Positions 22,402 through 34,206 of a stretch of 64,000 nucleotides of DNA are shown piece by piece. The first letter of the stretch is position 1. Every line of letters begins with the position of its first letter. The stretch spans positions 545,001 to 609,000 of the forward strand of contig NC_134878.1 in assembly GCF_041734735.1 (NCBI RefSeq), read 5' to 3'. Below the pieces are notes generated by a model, which saw only the letters and a list, made by a program, of their open reading frames with translations, was not told where the DNA came from and did no database searches. A program made the position numbers and the translations under genes. The DNA comes from Babylonia areolata. Taxonomy: Eukaryota; Mollusca; Gastropoda; Neogastropoda; Buccinidae.

Positions 22402-25400
22402 TGGTCAGGTCAGGTCATTACATCTGCTACTGGTAACCTGAAATCCAGTACAACCTGTTCAGGGTCGGATTGCCGGCGACTAAACCGGCACTCCCACCGT
22501 TCCCTTCCGGGACTGGTGAGGCGGGTGGCTAGACACCCTTATGGAATTAAAAACGAGATCCATAAAAGGGCGTCGGCTCAGGAGAGCCACCGACGGCCAT
22601 CTTGCTCCACCGTGCTGTGTGCATGCCACACGGAGTTGGTCCCCGGGGTGTGTCTACCCATGCATGCGAAGTCTGGATCCGGCAGAATCTGCGGAAGAAA
22701 CCTATCGGTTCAACGGAGAGGAAGGCGGTTACAGCAACGCACTGTGGAGTGCAGAGAGCAAGATGAGACACCGAAAGGATATCTTGGTCATCCACTGCAT
22801 CCGTGCTCATCCTCCAGTCGTCTCGACTTAGTCTTGCCACTGGAAATTGGTGGACCCGGACGAGAGAGTGAGGTCGATGTTGCGCAACTCCTCTTCACTT
22901 TAAACAAAATTATCGCGCAAGTCATCAGTCATCCTTATTGACCTTTCATCCTTCATCATCTCATCACCCCCAAGTCCTGTGGCGACAGGCGAGCGACGAA
23001 ACGACAGGTGTGGGTATACTGGCAGTCGCAGCCGCAGACCTACACGCAGGCGGCTCAGGCCATAGGGTCGTTCTTCATCGACAGGAGCAGCGATGGAGCT
23101 CGGCAGCCGTCTGAGCGTCTGAGCAGCCCTCTTTAGGAATGCACTGCTCACCTCCCTGGCATGAGGAAGGGGCTAGAAAAGGTGCCCTAAAAATTGCCTG
23201 CTCCATATCACCCTGGCCAGCATACCGCGGCTGGCGGGGACCCTACATCAGCGGTCGAAACAAAAAGAAAGAAAAGAAAAAAACAAGGATCGTTCCTCTC
23301 ACCATTGGTGCTTGGAACATAAGGACTCTCCTGGACAGAGATAACGGGGACAGACCCCAAAGGAGAACGGCACTAGTTGCATCCGAACTCGCCAGATACA
23401 ACATCGACATCGCAGCCTTGAGTGAGACTCGGCTTGCAGGCGAAGGCGAGCTCTGTGAACGGGGATCTGGTTACACCTTCTTCTGGAGTGGACGAGGAAG
23501 CGAAGAGCGACATGAGGCTGGCGTTGGTTTTGCAGTAAAAACAGCACTTGTCAGCAAGCTAGCTGGAATCCCAAAGGGAGTCAACGATAGGCTTATGACC
23601 ATGAAACTCCCACTGGCATCTTGCCAGAAGCACCTCACCATTGTCAGTGCCTACGCCCCAACCATGACCAACCCGGATGAAGTGAAGGCGAAGTTCTACG
23701 AGGACCTTCACTCTGTCATTGCTGCTATCCCTAAAGCAGACAAGATCATCATTCTTGGGGACTTCAATGCTAGAGTTGGCTCTGACTACATCTCCTGGGA
23801 TGGAGTGATTGGAAAGCATGGCGTGGGCCACTGCAACCCAAATGGATTGCTTTTGCTTCAGACCTGTGCAGAGCACGGACTGCTGATAACCAACACAGTT
23901 TTCTGCCTCCATACCCGTAACAGGACGTCATGGATGCACCCTCGCTCAAAGCATTGGCATCTCATCGATTACGTCATCGTCAGGAAAAGGGATAGGCAAG
24001 ATGTACGTGTGACAAAGACCATGTGCGGCGCCGAGTGTTGGACAGACCATCGCCTTGTAGTCTCGAAGCTGAATATTCGAATCCAGCCCAAGAGACGGCC
24101 CCAAGGCCAGAAGGCTCCAAAACGGCTCAACATCGCTAAGCTGAAAAATATCACCATCAAACAGACCTTTGTGGAGCTGCTGGAAGATCGTCTGGAATCC
24201 GCCTCTCTGGACAACCAGAATGTGGAGTCTGACTGGAGGACCCTGCGCGAGCTGATCTATAGTACAGCTTCAGAGACCCTGGGCACAAAGACTGGTTTGA
24301 TGAAAACTGTGATGAAATCAAGCAGCTTGTGGATGAGAAACGCCGTCTGCATCAAGCCTACCTGAGCAACCCAAAGTCCACATCAAAAAAGGATGCGTAC
24401 AATGCCATCCACAGGACTGTTCAGCAAAAGTTACGCCAGATGCAGGATAAGTGGCTGAGTGACAAAGCTGATGAGATCCAGGGATATGCTGACAGGCACG
24501 ATATGAAGAGGTTCTATGATGCCTTAAAAGAAGTCTACGGCCCCACATCCTCAGGATCATCCCCCCTCCTCAGTGCAGATGGAAATACCTTGATCACCGA
24601 GAAGGAGAAAATTGTCAAACGCTGGGCTGAGCACTTCAACAGTGTCTTAAATCGCCCTTCCTCCATAAATGATGAAGCCATAGACCGTCTCCTACAAGTC
24701 CCCATCAACGAAGCACTGGACGATCCGCCAACACTTCTTGAGACCCAGAAAGCAATCAGTCTGCTATCCAGTGGCAAAGCACCTGCCTCAGACTCCATAC
24801 CAGCAGAGGTCTACAAGGATGGAGGCACTGTGCTGACTGAGAAGCTCCATCAGCTGTACTCACTCATGTGGAAAGAAGAGACGATCCCCCAGGATTTCAA
24901 AGATGCATCTATCATTCACTTGTACAAGCGAAAGGGGAACCGGCAAGCCTGTGATAACCATCGGGGCATTTCCTTGCTCTCCATCACAGGCAAGATACTT
25001 GCCAGGATCCTACTAGACCGCCTCACAGCACACCTTGACCAAGGTCATTTGCCTGAGAGCCAATGTGGATTCCGGAAAGAGCGCGGAACCACCGACATGG
25101 TGTTTGCTGCAAGGCACCTGCAAGAGAAATGTCAGGAGCAAAATGCTGATCTGTTCTCCACCTATCTTGACCTCACTAAAGCCTTCGACACCGTGAGTAG
25201 AGAGGGACTGTGGAAGATCATGGCCAAGTACGGATGCCCTCGGAAATTTATTTCCTTGGTCAGCCAATTCCATGAAGGCATGCAGGCTCGAGTCCAGGAC
25301 AATGGCGAAACATCTGCTCCTTTTTCTGTCACAAATGGTGTCAAGCAAGGCTGCGTCCTGGCTCCTACACTGTTCAGCCTCATGTTCTCTGCAATGCTTA

Positions 25401-26598
25401 CTGATGCCTTCAGAGATGGCGATGTTGGAATCGGCCTAAAGTACCGAACAGATGGCAAGCTGTTTAACCTCAGAAGGCTTAAAGCAAAAACGAAGGTCAT
25501 GACAGACATCATCAGAGACTTTTTGTTTGCTGATGATTGTGCCCTCAACGCTGGATCTGAAGCTGACATGCAACTCAGCGTCGACAAGTTCTCCACTGCC
25601 AGCAGGAACTTCGGCCTTACCATCAGCACGAGGAAAACTGAAGTTCTCCATCAGCCAGCCCCAGGGAAACCCCACGTTGAGTCCAACATCACAGTCAACG
25701 GTCAGAGACTCAGTGCGGTGGAGCGGTTCACATACCTTGGCAGCACACTGTCACGAAATGCGACCATCGATGATGCAGTGAACGTCAGGATTGCAAGAGC
25801 AAGCGCAACTTTTGGTAGACTCTATGCAAATGTCTGGAACAGAAGAGGCATTGGTCTTGAGACCAAACTAAAGGTCTACAGAGCAGTAGTTCTCCCCACA
25901 CTACTGTATGCCTGCGAAACTTTGACAGTGTACAACGACATGCCAAGAAGCTGAACCACTTCCACACAACATGCCTAAGGAAGCTACTGAACATCAAGTG
26001 GCAAGACAGGACCCCAGACACGGAGGTGCTTGCAAAAGCCACCCGTCCCAGCATCTTCACCATCCTGATGGAGTCCCAGCTTCGCTGGGCTGGACACGTG
26101 GCGCGCATGCCAGACCATCGGCTGCCCAAAAGGCTCTTCTATGGCGAGCTGCAACAAGGGAAGAGATCACACGGAGGTCAGAAGAAGCGCTTCAGAGATA
26201 CTCTGAAAGTCTCTCTGAAAGTGTTTGATATCAACCCTGACTCCTGGGAGGAATCTGCAGTGGACCGTGACAAATGGCGCGCTGCTGTGCACAAAGGCGC
26301 CAAGTTGTGCGAGGCCAACAGGACTGCTGCAGCTGTTCAGAAGAGGCAGGCCAGAAAGTCACGGGCTAACAAGCTCCCTGACAATGATATGCCTGTCTTT
26401 GTCTGCCCCAACTGTCAGCGAACATTTCGTGCGCAGATTAGACTATTCAGCCATCTGCGCACTCACAGATAGATTCATGAGCATCCCCCCCCCCCCGCCC
26501 CCTACAGCACCACCACCCTCCCCCCATTCCCCAGCTGGATGAATGGTGGATGACGCTGGATGACGATGGTCATCATCGATCTCGATGGACACACACCA

Positions 26599-26600
<2 letters not shown>
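22402..26600 (+). mobile_element. Nearly full-length non-LTR retrotransposon (LINE)
   Basis: A 4.2 kb element: a 5' region of about 740 bp, one broken ORF (23139-26472) with APE endonuclease, reverse transcriptase and a C-terminal C2H2 finger, and a short 3' UTR with a C run. It ends GGTCATCATCGATCTCGATG then GACACACACCACC. The protein resembles the endonuclease-RT proteins often misnamed 'craniofacial development protein 2-like', which points to an RTE/BovB-like clade, but I cannot fix the clade. It is flanked on both sides by (TA)n-CGT. The full 5' end and only two frame breaks suggest a fairly recent insertion. Confidence 0.88.
23139..26472 (+). pseudogene. LINE ORF: APE endonuclease, reverse transcriptase, C2H2 finger (frameshifted)
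   Basis: About 1110 codons in three frames. The endonuclease part shows GAWNIRTL (about 23307), LSETRL, SAYAP, GDFNARVG (about 23757) and TDHRLV (about 24041), covering the catalytic Asn, Glu, Asp and His positions. The frame changes near 24280; the RT then shows LTKAFDTV, NGVKQGCVLAP and FADD (about 25528). A second change near 25932 leads to the C-terminal part (LRWAGHVARMP) and a finger CPNCQRTFRAQIRLFSHLRT close to the stop. Each break looks like a single missing base. All catalytic motifs I know for the family are present, so the breaks are either recent or base-call errors. Confidence 0.85.
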
Positions 26601-26642
<42 letters not shown>

Positions 26643-26830
26643 GTAGTCATATAGATGTAAACACATACACATGCACTCGCACGCACGTACACACGCATAC
26701 ACATGAATACGTATGCGCATACACAAACGCTCACACTCACGCAGTCGTTCTGCACATTACGCGCGCGCGCGAACGCACACAAATGTGCATACTATAAATC
26801 TTCCGTAAAATACAAATCAGCAGGGGGTGG
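26601..26830. repeat. TA and CA microsatellites (right flank of LINE)
   Basis: (AT)20 at 26601-26641 followed by CGTAGTC, then imperfect CA/CG-rich sequence to about 26780. Confidence 0.85.
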
Positions 26831-27260
26831 GGGTTGGGGCAATACCGTCTGATTCATGTTTCCAGTCGTTCTGCCAGACAGAACAAGCGCGGGTACTAAA
26901 TCTTCTGAAAGATATAAATCACCGAGGGGGGTGGGAGGTGGGGGGGCTGGGGCAATACCGTCTGATTCATGCTTCCAGTCGATCAGTTTACGAAATAAAA
27001 TATCATGCTTCCAGTCGATCAGTTTACGAAATAAAATATCATGTTTCCAGTCGATCAGTTTACTGAAATAAAATATCATGCTTCCAGTCGATCAGTTTAC
27101 GAAATAAAATATCATGTTTCCAGTCGATCAGTTTACTGAAATAAAATACCATGTTTCCAGTCGTTCTGCCAGACAAAACAAGCGCGGGTAATAAATCTTC
27201 TGAAAGATATAAATCACCGAGTGGGCGGAGGGCGGGGGGGGATTCACTGTCTGATTTACA
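26831..27260. repeat. Composite tandem repeat
   Basis: A unit containing TCGTTCTGCCAGACA, AACAAGCGCGGGTA, AAATCTTCTGAAAGATATAA and a G-rich run occurs at about 26860-26960 and 27150-27250, with a partial copy before 26850. Between them are four to five 37-38 bp units of CTTCCAGTCGATCAGTTTAC and GAAATAAAATATCATG. Confidence 0.85.
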
Positions 27261-27274
27261 ATCAGTCCAGAAGA

Positions 27275-27291
27275 ACACACGCACGCACGCG

Positions 27292-27378
<87 letters not shown>
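27275..27378. repeat. (GC)n-(CA)n microsatellite
   Basis: GCACGC and GCGC run followed by about 39 CA dinucleotides. Confidence 0.95.
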
Positions 27379-27381
<3 letters not shown>

Positions 27382-29482
27382 GTTCATATACGTATGGTTT
27401 TTAAAGTCATGTGTGAACAATGATTAGGTATACTACAATACTACAATGATGAGGTCTACCACAATGGGAATGCCCACATCCCTGACGGAAGCTGTGTTCA
27501 CTAAGAACACACGTGGAAGCGGTGACATCAAAGGTGACGCCTTGCGGTCTGCAACCAAAAGGGTCTTGGGTTCATGAACACAACGATTCGGGCTGCAACA
27601 GTTCTTTCCCTTATTGTTTTGGTGGTATTAAATGCATAGCTGTAATCAGTAAGAGCATGATCGCAGCGCAGCGTAGCTCTAAGGGCTTTCCATTTGTTGT
27701 GGAGACCATTGCTACAAGTACATAGAACTGAGTTGCTTGCTCATGGCAGGCGAACAGAAAAGTGTCGGTATGTTGGTCTAAATAATCTTTTATGTTCAGC
27801 TGTACACATGATTACATTGCAAACAAAGACAAAGGAGTATCAACAAGCTTAAAGCTAATACTGTGCACTTCAATTTTAACACGACGGAAGGTTGATGAAT
27901 ACAGGACTTTAGATTCTGTAGAATCAGGCGCTGGGATGGTTTCATGACGACTGATGTTGAAGCCACGGAACGGTACTCATTACAACTGTCAAGGTTCAAA
28001 GGTTCAAGGTTCAAAGGTTCAAGATCATTTTTAATCCGAGAAACCCGATCTGAGTACATGGAGACACAAGAGAAAAACAGGCCCACATCCTCCAGACGTG
28101 CAATCGCACGAAGAAGAGAGAATTTGTTTAAAAAGGGAGGGGGTTGGGGAGAGGGAACACAGTGGAACCCTATGGAAAAGAAAACCTGCAGGGCCCACAT
28201 GCACACACACAAATAAACAATCAGCAATTCAATATAAGAAGAAAAAAAGGCCGTGCTATCTTTAGAACAGCAACGACTATCGTTTGTGAAGGTGGTGTGG
28301 CGAGACTCCACGCCTGGTCTGACGTAGTGAAGGCGTCAGACAGCTGCAGCGAACTTCCTCCAAAGACCCCGTGAGATGTCAACATTGTCGGTAACTTTCT
28401 TGGTTTTCTCACAGCTGAAGGTAATCATTAAATTTTCATGTGTGTAACATGCTCTTAGCGCACATAAAAGAACCAACCGCAACAAGAGTTGTCCTTGGCG
28501 ACATTTCATAGTAAGATGCACTTTCAACAGCACGCGCGCGTGTGTGTGTGAGAGAGAGAGAGAGTTACTGAATGACATAGAAAACAAATTATGAGCGTTA
28601 AAAGGCAGATTTCGGTTGGCTTTATCCAGGTAGGCAGCCTGTTGCGTAAAACGCTTAGAGCTCGGTCTCTGACAGAGGACAGGCGTTGTATTTGAAGTAT
28701 ACATATCAAGAAGTCAATCATTTAAGCGCCTTTCCACGTAAAACAGCCGCGCCTCCTTCTCGCTCCCACAACACTTCATCAACATCACACTGAATACAGA
28801 AACAAGCACAAATTATGTTGTCACTGTGTGGACAGAAATGAGTGTTCCTTTTAGGAACGGTGGAATCCAGGAGAATATATATTTATGTCTCTTTTTTTTA
28901 TGCCGCTTAGTTAGTCGGTACTGTTTAGTTGTCTCTCTGATTCAACATACGCAGTACGCCGACAACTAGACAGCACAAATCTGAACTACCTGCATTACAA
29001 CTTAACGAAAAGGGAATTGTACCAGAATATTCTGTGCTTGTACAGATAATATCAACCATAGCTGTCACAGGCCGTTGTTGGTTTATTTCTTATTTTGTAT
29101 ATGTAGTCTTTAACGTTCGGGCATCACGTGTGTTGGTGTGCTGAGAGAATTGTCTTTTATGTTTGTATTTTTTTCTTCCTCGCTATCATCCGACCTTGGC
29201 GACTCTTGAAAAAATGGCCCAGTGGAGAGGCCAACATTTGGTTGACAAAATTCTTCTGTGTTTTCTGTCGCTGTCTTCAGTTTTCTTTTCTGTTTTTTCC
29301 CTCATTTGTTGTCTCTTCCTTTCTAATCTTTTGCCGTGATGGTCAATTCACTTTATATATATATATATATATATAAAGCCTTGAACATTTTTGGTGTGGT
29401 ATTTTCCCGTACTTGATAACTGGGCATTTATACAGCTTTAAATTATTTAGTGCGCCTTGGACGCACAAATTGCACGTTTCCA

Positions 29483-29484
<2 letters not shown>
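27379..29484. other. 2.1 kb intergenic stretch, no gene seen
   Basis: Between the LINE and receptor 2. It holds a short AAGGTTCA-type repeat (about 27990-28024), a short (GA)n at 28549 and a (TA)n at 29353. It should contain the promoter side of one or both receptor genes, but I cannot identify a first exon or core promoter. Confidence 0.5.

Positions 29485-29547
<63 letters not shown>
29485..29547. repeat. TG microsatellite
   Basis: (TG)26 ending in GCGCGTGTGTAG. Confidence 0.95.
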
Positions 29548-29548
<1 letters not shown>

Positions 29549-29839
29549 AGATCTGTATGCCTTTAATTATATACAATTTTGTGTGTTATGAATAATGACT
29601 GAACTAGCATCTTGTTGACTCACTGCTGACTGACTGACAGACTGACTTACTGATTCGATTACTGACTGATGTGCTCATGAGTGAGTTCATGGCTGGATGT
29701 GAGTCCGACTGTCTGACTCTTCTTAGTTTTCAACATATGATGAAGATGATGATGATGATAATAATAATAATATTAATAAAATGTAAGCTTATATAACGCA
29801 GTATCCCAATCTCAGATGGGGCTCACCGCGCTTTACAAT

Positions 29840-30232
29840 AAAATATACAAATCTAAGACTAAATGTCGTAAAATATGTACATCTAAGACTAAATGTCGTA
29901 AAATATGTACATCTAAGACTGAATGTCGTAAAATATGTACATCTAAGACTGAATGTCGTAAAATATGTACATCTAAGACTGAATGTCGTAAAATATGTAC
30001 ATCTAAGACTGAATGTCGAATAAATAAGATGAATGTCGTAAAATATGTACATCTAAGACTGAATGTCGTAAAATATGTACATCTAAGACTGAATGTCGTA
30101 AAATATGTACATCTAAGACTGAATGTCGTAAAATATGTACATCTAAGACTAAATGTCGTAAAATATGTACATCTAAGACTGAATGTCGTAAAATATGTAC
30201 ATCTAAGACTAAATGTCGTAAAATATGTACAG
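29840..30232. repeat. 30 bp minisatellite
   Basis: About thirteen units of ATCTAAGACT(A/G)AATGTCG plus TAAAATATGTAC, one with an internal deletion near 30018. Because 30 is a multiple of three the array joins in frame with the receptor exon downstream and falsely extends it; it should not be annotated as protein. Confidence 0.97.
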
Positions 30233-30275
30233 TCATCAGGACGAAGCACGAGTGCTTTGGAGCGTGTCAAAAATC

Positions 30276-30419
30276 ATCTTTGTCTACAAGTGATCATAAC
30301 TGTATTGACGTGTCGTTCTCTGTCTGTCCCTACCGCTCTGACCACAGATCTTTGTCTACAAGTGATCATAACTGTATTGACGTGTCGTTCTCTGTCTGTC
30401 CCTACCGGTCTGATAACAG
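30276..30419. repeat. 72 bp tandem duplication carrying a splice acceptor
   Basis: Two copies starting ATCTTTGTCTACAAGTGATC, each ending in a pyrimidine-rich tract (CTCTGTCTGTCCCTACCG) and (C/A)ACAG. The second copy's AG at 30418-30419 is the acceptor used for the receptor 2 exon; the first at 30346-30347 is an equally good-looking spare. Confidence 0.9.
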
Positions 30420-33400
30420 ATCACATAGTCCTGAACAAGGTCGGCACCAGCGCTGCATCGCTCCGGACCAAGTGTCCAGGTATGGACTATCTTACGGAAC
30501 AAAACAACACTGAGTACACCATCCAGCAGGTCAACATTTCACACTGTGACGATCTGTGGTTTTTACACATGTTAGACGTGGGAGTCATGCATGGTGTGTG
30601 TAGTGACTCCACTCCGTTCTGCACAATGCACGTGCTGTTTTCACCAGATATGTTCCCCCATATTCATTTCAAACTCCTGTCGTACTGGTGTGACAGTGGT
30701 TTCTGGCAAACTGATGTGTACCTTTACGGTGATGAGTACAAATTACTGTGCATGTATCAAACAATACAAGAACATTTTTTCCAGCCATATCCAGAATTAA
30801 ATGAATTGGATATTGATCATTTCAACTATCCCTTAATGAATGTGGATATCGATCTAGTTAGATACCCTACATTTATTACAAAACACACATCAAAATATAC
30901 CGGATATGTGACACAGCCAAGTCCAGGAATTGCATATTATGCATATGCAGACCAATGGTTTATCAGGACAGAGCTGAAGGGACCGTCTGCACACAGCATT
31001 ATGGTCAGTGTTCAGCAGATATTCAAACTCATTGAATGCTATGACTTGGAACACCTTCCAACACTGGAATATCGAGAAACAAAATCAACTTATCAAAGTG
31101 TACAGTACTGGCACATTGACCAGTTCCCATTGGCTACGGTATTTGTGACGTCGTACCTTTTCCTTCAACTAGATTTAATAGCATATTTTGAACATAATAT
31201 CAAACTATATTTTTCTCCACATTCTCAGAGCGCACATCCCCAAAAGCTGCCCAGTGGTTTATTCAACTGCTCTGTCCCCAGTTATTTTGAATTCCAGACC
31301 CATTTAGACTGCAACCTGAAGTCCCAGTGTGAAGATGGGAGGGACGAAAGGGAACACTGTCCCTTCAGCAGTCCGCAGTGTCCGGGTATGGTGACGTCAC
31401 ACAACAAGTGTTTTAAAGTCGTCATGGATCACGATCGCCGTCTGAACCGAGCGCATCACACGTGTCAGACAATGGGCGGCAGACAGGGTTCAATGAAAAC
31501 TAGAAAGGAACGTCAAGACGTTTTAAACATTTTCAAATTCTTTTTCGAATATGAAATGTGTCTGGGTTATTCAACAGGCTGGGACATTGCTCCCTACATG
31601 TACAGCAAGTTTCCTAAATGGTCTGACGGTACGTTGATCTACAACATGGACCACATTAGAGTGGAGGATCAATTGAAGCCCTCGAAAACAATTAAGTCTG
31701 CGCAGTTTACCACGTTGCGAATTTCAGAACACAGAGAGATAAGTGCTGTCAAATGTTTAACAGTGCTGTGTGAAATACACACGCCACTCAGAATTGTCCC
31801 TTCCCAAACTATAACAGCTTCGTTGCCATCATCACAGGCTGTCGATGCAAGCACACGCCAAGTTTTACTTGTGTGTCCAGCCAAACAGCTGTCACATACA
31901 TTTTTGTTTTCTGATCGTGCAAGTAACTTTGAGAAAACAATGCCTTTCCAACCTGACATGTTCATGAACATGAGTTACAAACAAAACTACCACAAGACTC
32001 CTGATACAGTGGTCGTTGTAGATGCTCGTGACACGTTTAGGTGCGGTGATGATATGACAAGTGTACATCATACCGTCGTCTGTGACTTCAGACAAGACTG
32101 CCCAGACAACAGTGATGAGTCGTTCTGTGAACAATCTCCATGTCACGGTTTCCTGTGTTCTAACACTCAGTGCATACTGCACAGCCAGCGTTGCAATGAA
32201 TATTCGGACTGTCTGGATGATTCTGATGAGGTCAAGTGTCCCACGGAAGAAACGTTGCATTCCACATTTAAAGAACGCCTTCAGAAGCAACGCTTTTACA
32301 TCAGTTTGGATGGTACAGGTTACTTCACTCAGCAGGTGATGGAAGCTCACGAGTCATGTCCCGATACTCATTATCAGTGCACATCTGAATGGCTGTACTG
32401 CCTTCCATTCTACACCCGATGCAACGGGTTTTCTGACTGTGTTCATGGAGAAGATGAACAAGACTGTGAGAGAGTGGTTTGCCCTTACCTCTACAAATGT
32501 AGAGGTTCTACAGTTTGTGTGCATGAATATCATCTGTGTGATGGTTGGGGTCAGTGCCCCCTGCGGGATGATGAACTGATGTGTGACATGACTTGTCCTG
32601 AGGGTTGTCTGTGTCAAGGTCATTCTTTGTGGTGCAGTAGCATTTTCCTCACGGACCGCTTGTCTTCGCTTCGCTACCTGGATGCCACAGGGTCAGGGAT
32701 GACGCTGACAGATTTCACACAAACTTCACAACTTCTTTATCTCAGTCTGTCTTTTTGTTCACTGCATAATGTTTCACATGTCAATCTGAATAACTTACGT
32801 TTCCTCAGTCTTGCCAACAACCATCTAAAGTCGATTAATGTGACTGTTTTTCTTAGACTGCCTAATTTGAGAACATTATCTTTTGCAAATAACCCTCTAC
32901 AAGAAATGAAACAATTAAAGAACATCCATTATTCATTGAGATGGGTAGACACGTCTAACACATATCTTAACATGCTTGACAGTAAAATATCTATTTACTT
33001 ACCATATGTCAAGTTTGTGAATATGTGTTGTTCTGCCATTGAAACCATTGGAGCTAGAGGCTTTAAAACTATACCTGAAATGAACAAACTGGACATCAGA
33101 AAGAACCCATTACAAATCATTCCTTTCGATTTGTTCTCCAGGTCATGTTGTTTGAAATATATCTTCTCGTCAGATTATAGGATGTGCTGTGATAACGTAC
33201 TTCCTGTTCAGACAGGTACAATGAAATGCATAACATCACAAGTTGCATTCCCTTCATGTCGAACATTGATTCCATCGGAACAGTACATCATATTTTTGTG
33301 GACTGTGTCTGCTCTAGCTCTGGTGGGCAGTCTAGTTTGCTTTCTGTCTTCGTTGACTGTAAAGGGACTGTTTGGAAGGGAATTGTTACTGACCATTGCC

Positions 33401-34201
33401 CATTTACATTTTGCGGATATGTGCATGGGAACTCATGTTGGCATTGTTGTAGTGGCAAATGAAGTATTTCACGGAGACTACATCTTGCTTGAAAGAGCAT
33501 GGACCAAAAGCGTGACTTGTAAGATAAGTGGTTTTATTTTCTTGATGTCCAGTGAGGTGTCTGTTTTTATAATATCAACCATAACTTTGAATCATACCGT
33601 TGTTCTTTTCTCCCATTGCAAATCAGGGATATTTGGTAACTGTTCACTTATCTCAGTTTGTGCAGTAATTTGGTTGGCTGGAATGGGCTTTTCTCTGCTA
33701 CCATTTCTTCCTGGACTGTCACACTGGGGCCTCTCTGGTCAGTCTGGTCTTTGTCGGATGGCTTTATTTCAGCGTTACAGGTCTAATCCAGAGTTCGGGT
33801 GGTTCGGCGTTACTGCAGTCATCAATGTCATCGTCAGTACAATGACCGTAGGTGGCCAAGTTGTCATTTGCAAACTGACACCAAAATACAGAATTATGTT
33901 GGACCCTGCTAAGAGGTCCATGTATTCCTCAGTCCACCTGATGAGAAAAGTAGCTGTCATGTCCGTTGTTTGCTGGTTTTCCTTTGGCCTGGTCATGATG
34001 ATGTCAGCAAGTGGCGTCACTGCAGCAGGCAAGATCTATGGAAGTCTGGTGGTGTTGATGTCACCACTCAACGCTGCCCTCAACCCACTGTTTTACGTGT
34101 GGACGGTAGTGACACAGCGACAAGGGAAAGCACGAGAGGAAAAAATGTTAAAAGTGTTAAAATCACAACTGCGAAAAACGAAAGCTGTCAGTAACAAGTA
34201 A
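30420..34201 (+). CDS. GRL101-like receptor: CUB-like, LDLa, C-type lectin-like, LRR and 7TM (receptor 2)
   Basis: Paralogue of receptor 1 with the same layout. Numbering from the first exon codon (DHIVLNK): a Cys-rich CUB-like N-terminus (about 20-265), an LDLa-like module (284-314), a C-type lectin-like region (326-451), four LDLa modules (541-570, 575-607, 647-683, 688-722; CPDNSDESFC and DDSDEVKC keep acidic residues), an LRR N-cap (725-740), LRRs (750-915), a Cys-rich hinge (923-947) and seven TM helices (957-1230). TM7 keeps NPLFY, but TM3 ends TLNHTVV where receptor 1 has TLDRFVV, so the arginine of the DRY-type motif is missing. The acceptor (CTACCGGTCTGATAACAG) is phase 1 as in receptor 1. 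The signal peptide must be on an upstream exon. Surface location is inferred; G-protein coupling is doubtful. Confidence 0.87.
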
Positions 34202-34206
34202 ATAAA
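34201..34206 (+). terminator. Polyadenylation signal overlapping the stop codon of receptor 2
   Basis: The stop TAA (34199-34201) shares its last base with AATAAA (34201-34206). If used, the 3' UTR would be about 20-30 nt. No other canonical AATAAA is obvious close by. Confidence 0.45.

Noticed and set aside
29816-30419. N-terminal 200 residues joined in frame to receptor 2
   Set aside because: They come from the 30 bp array and the 72 bp duplication; a good phase 1 acceptor at 30418-30419 marks the real exon start, in line with the paralogue.
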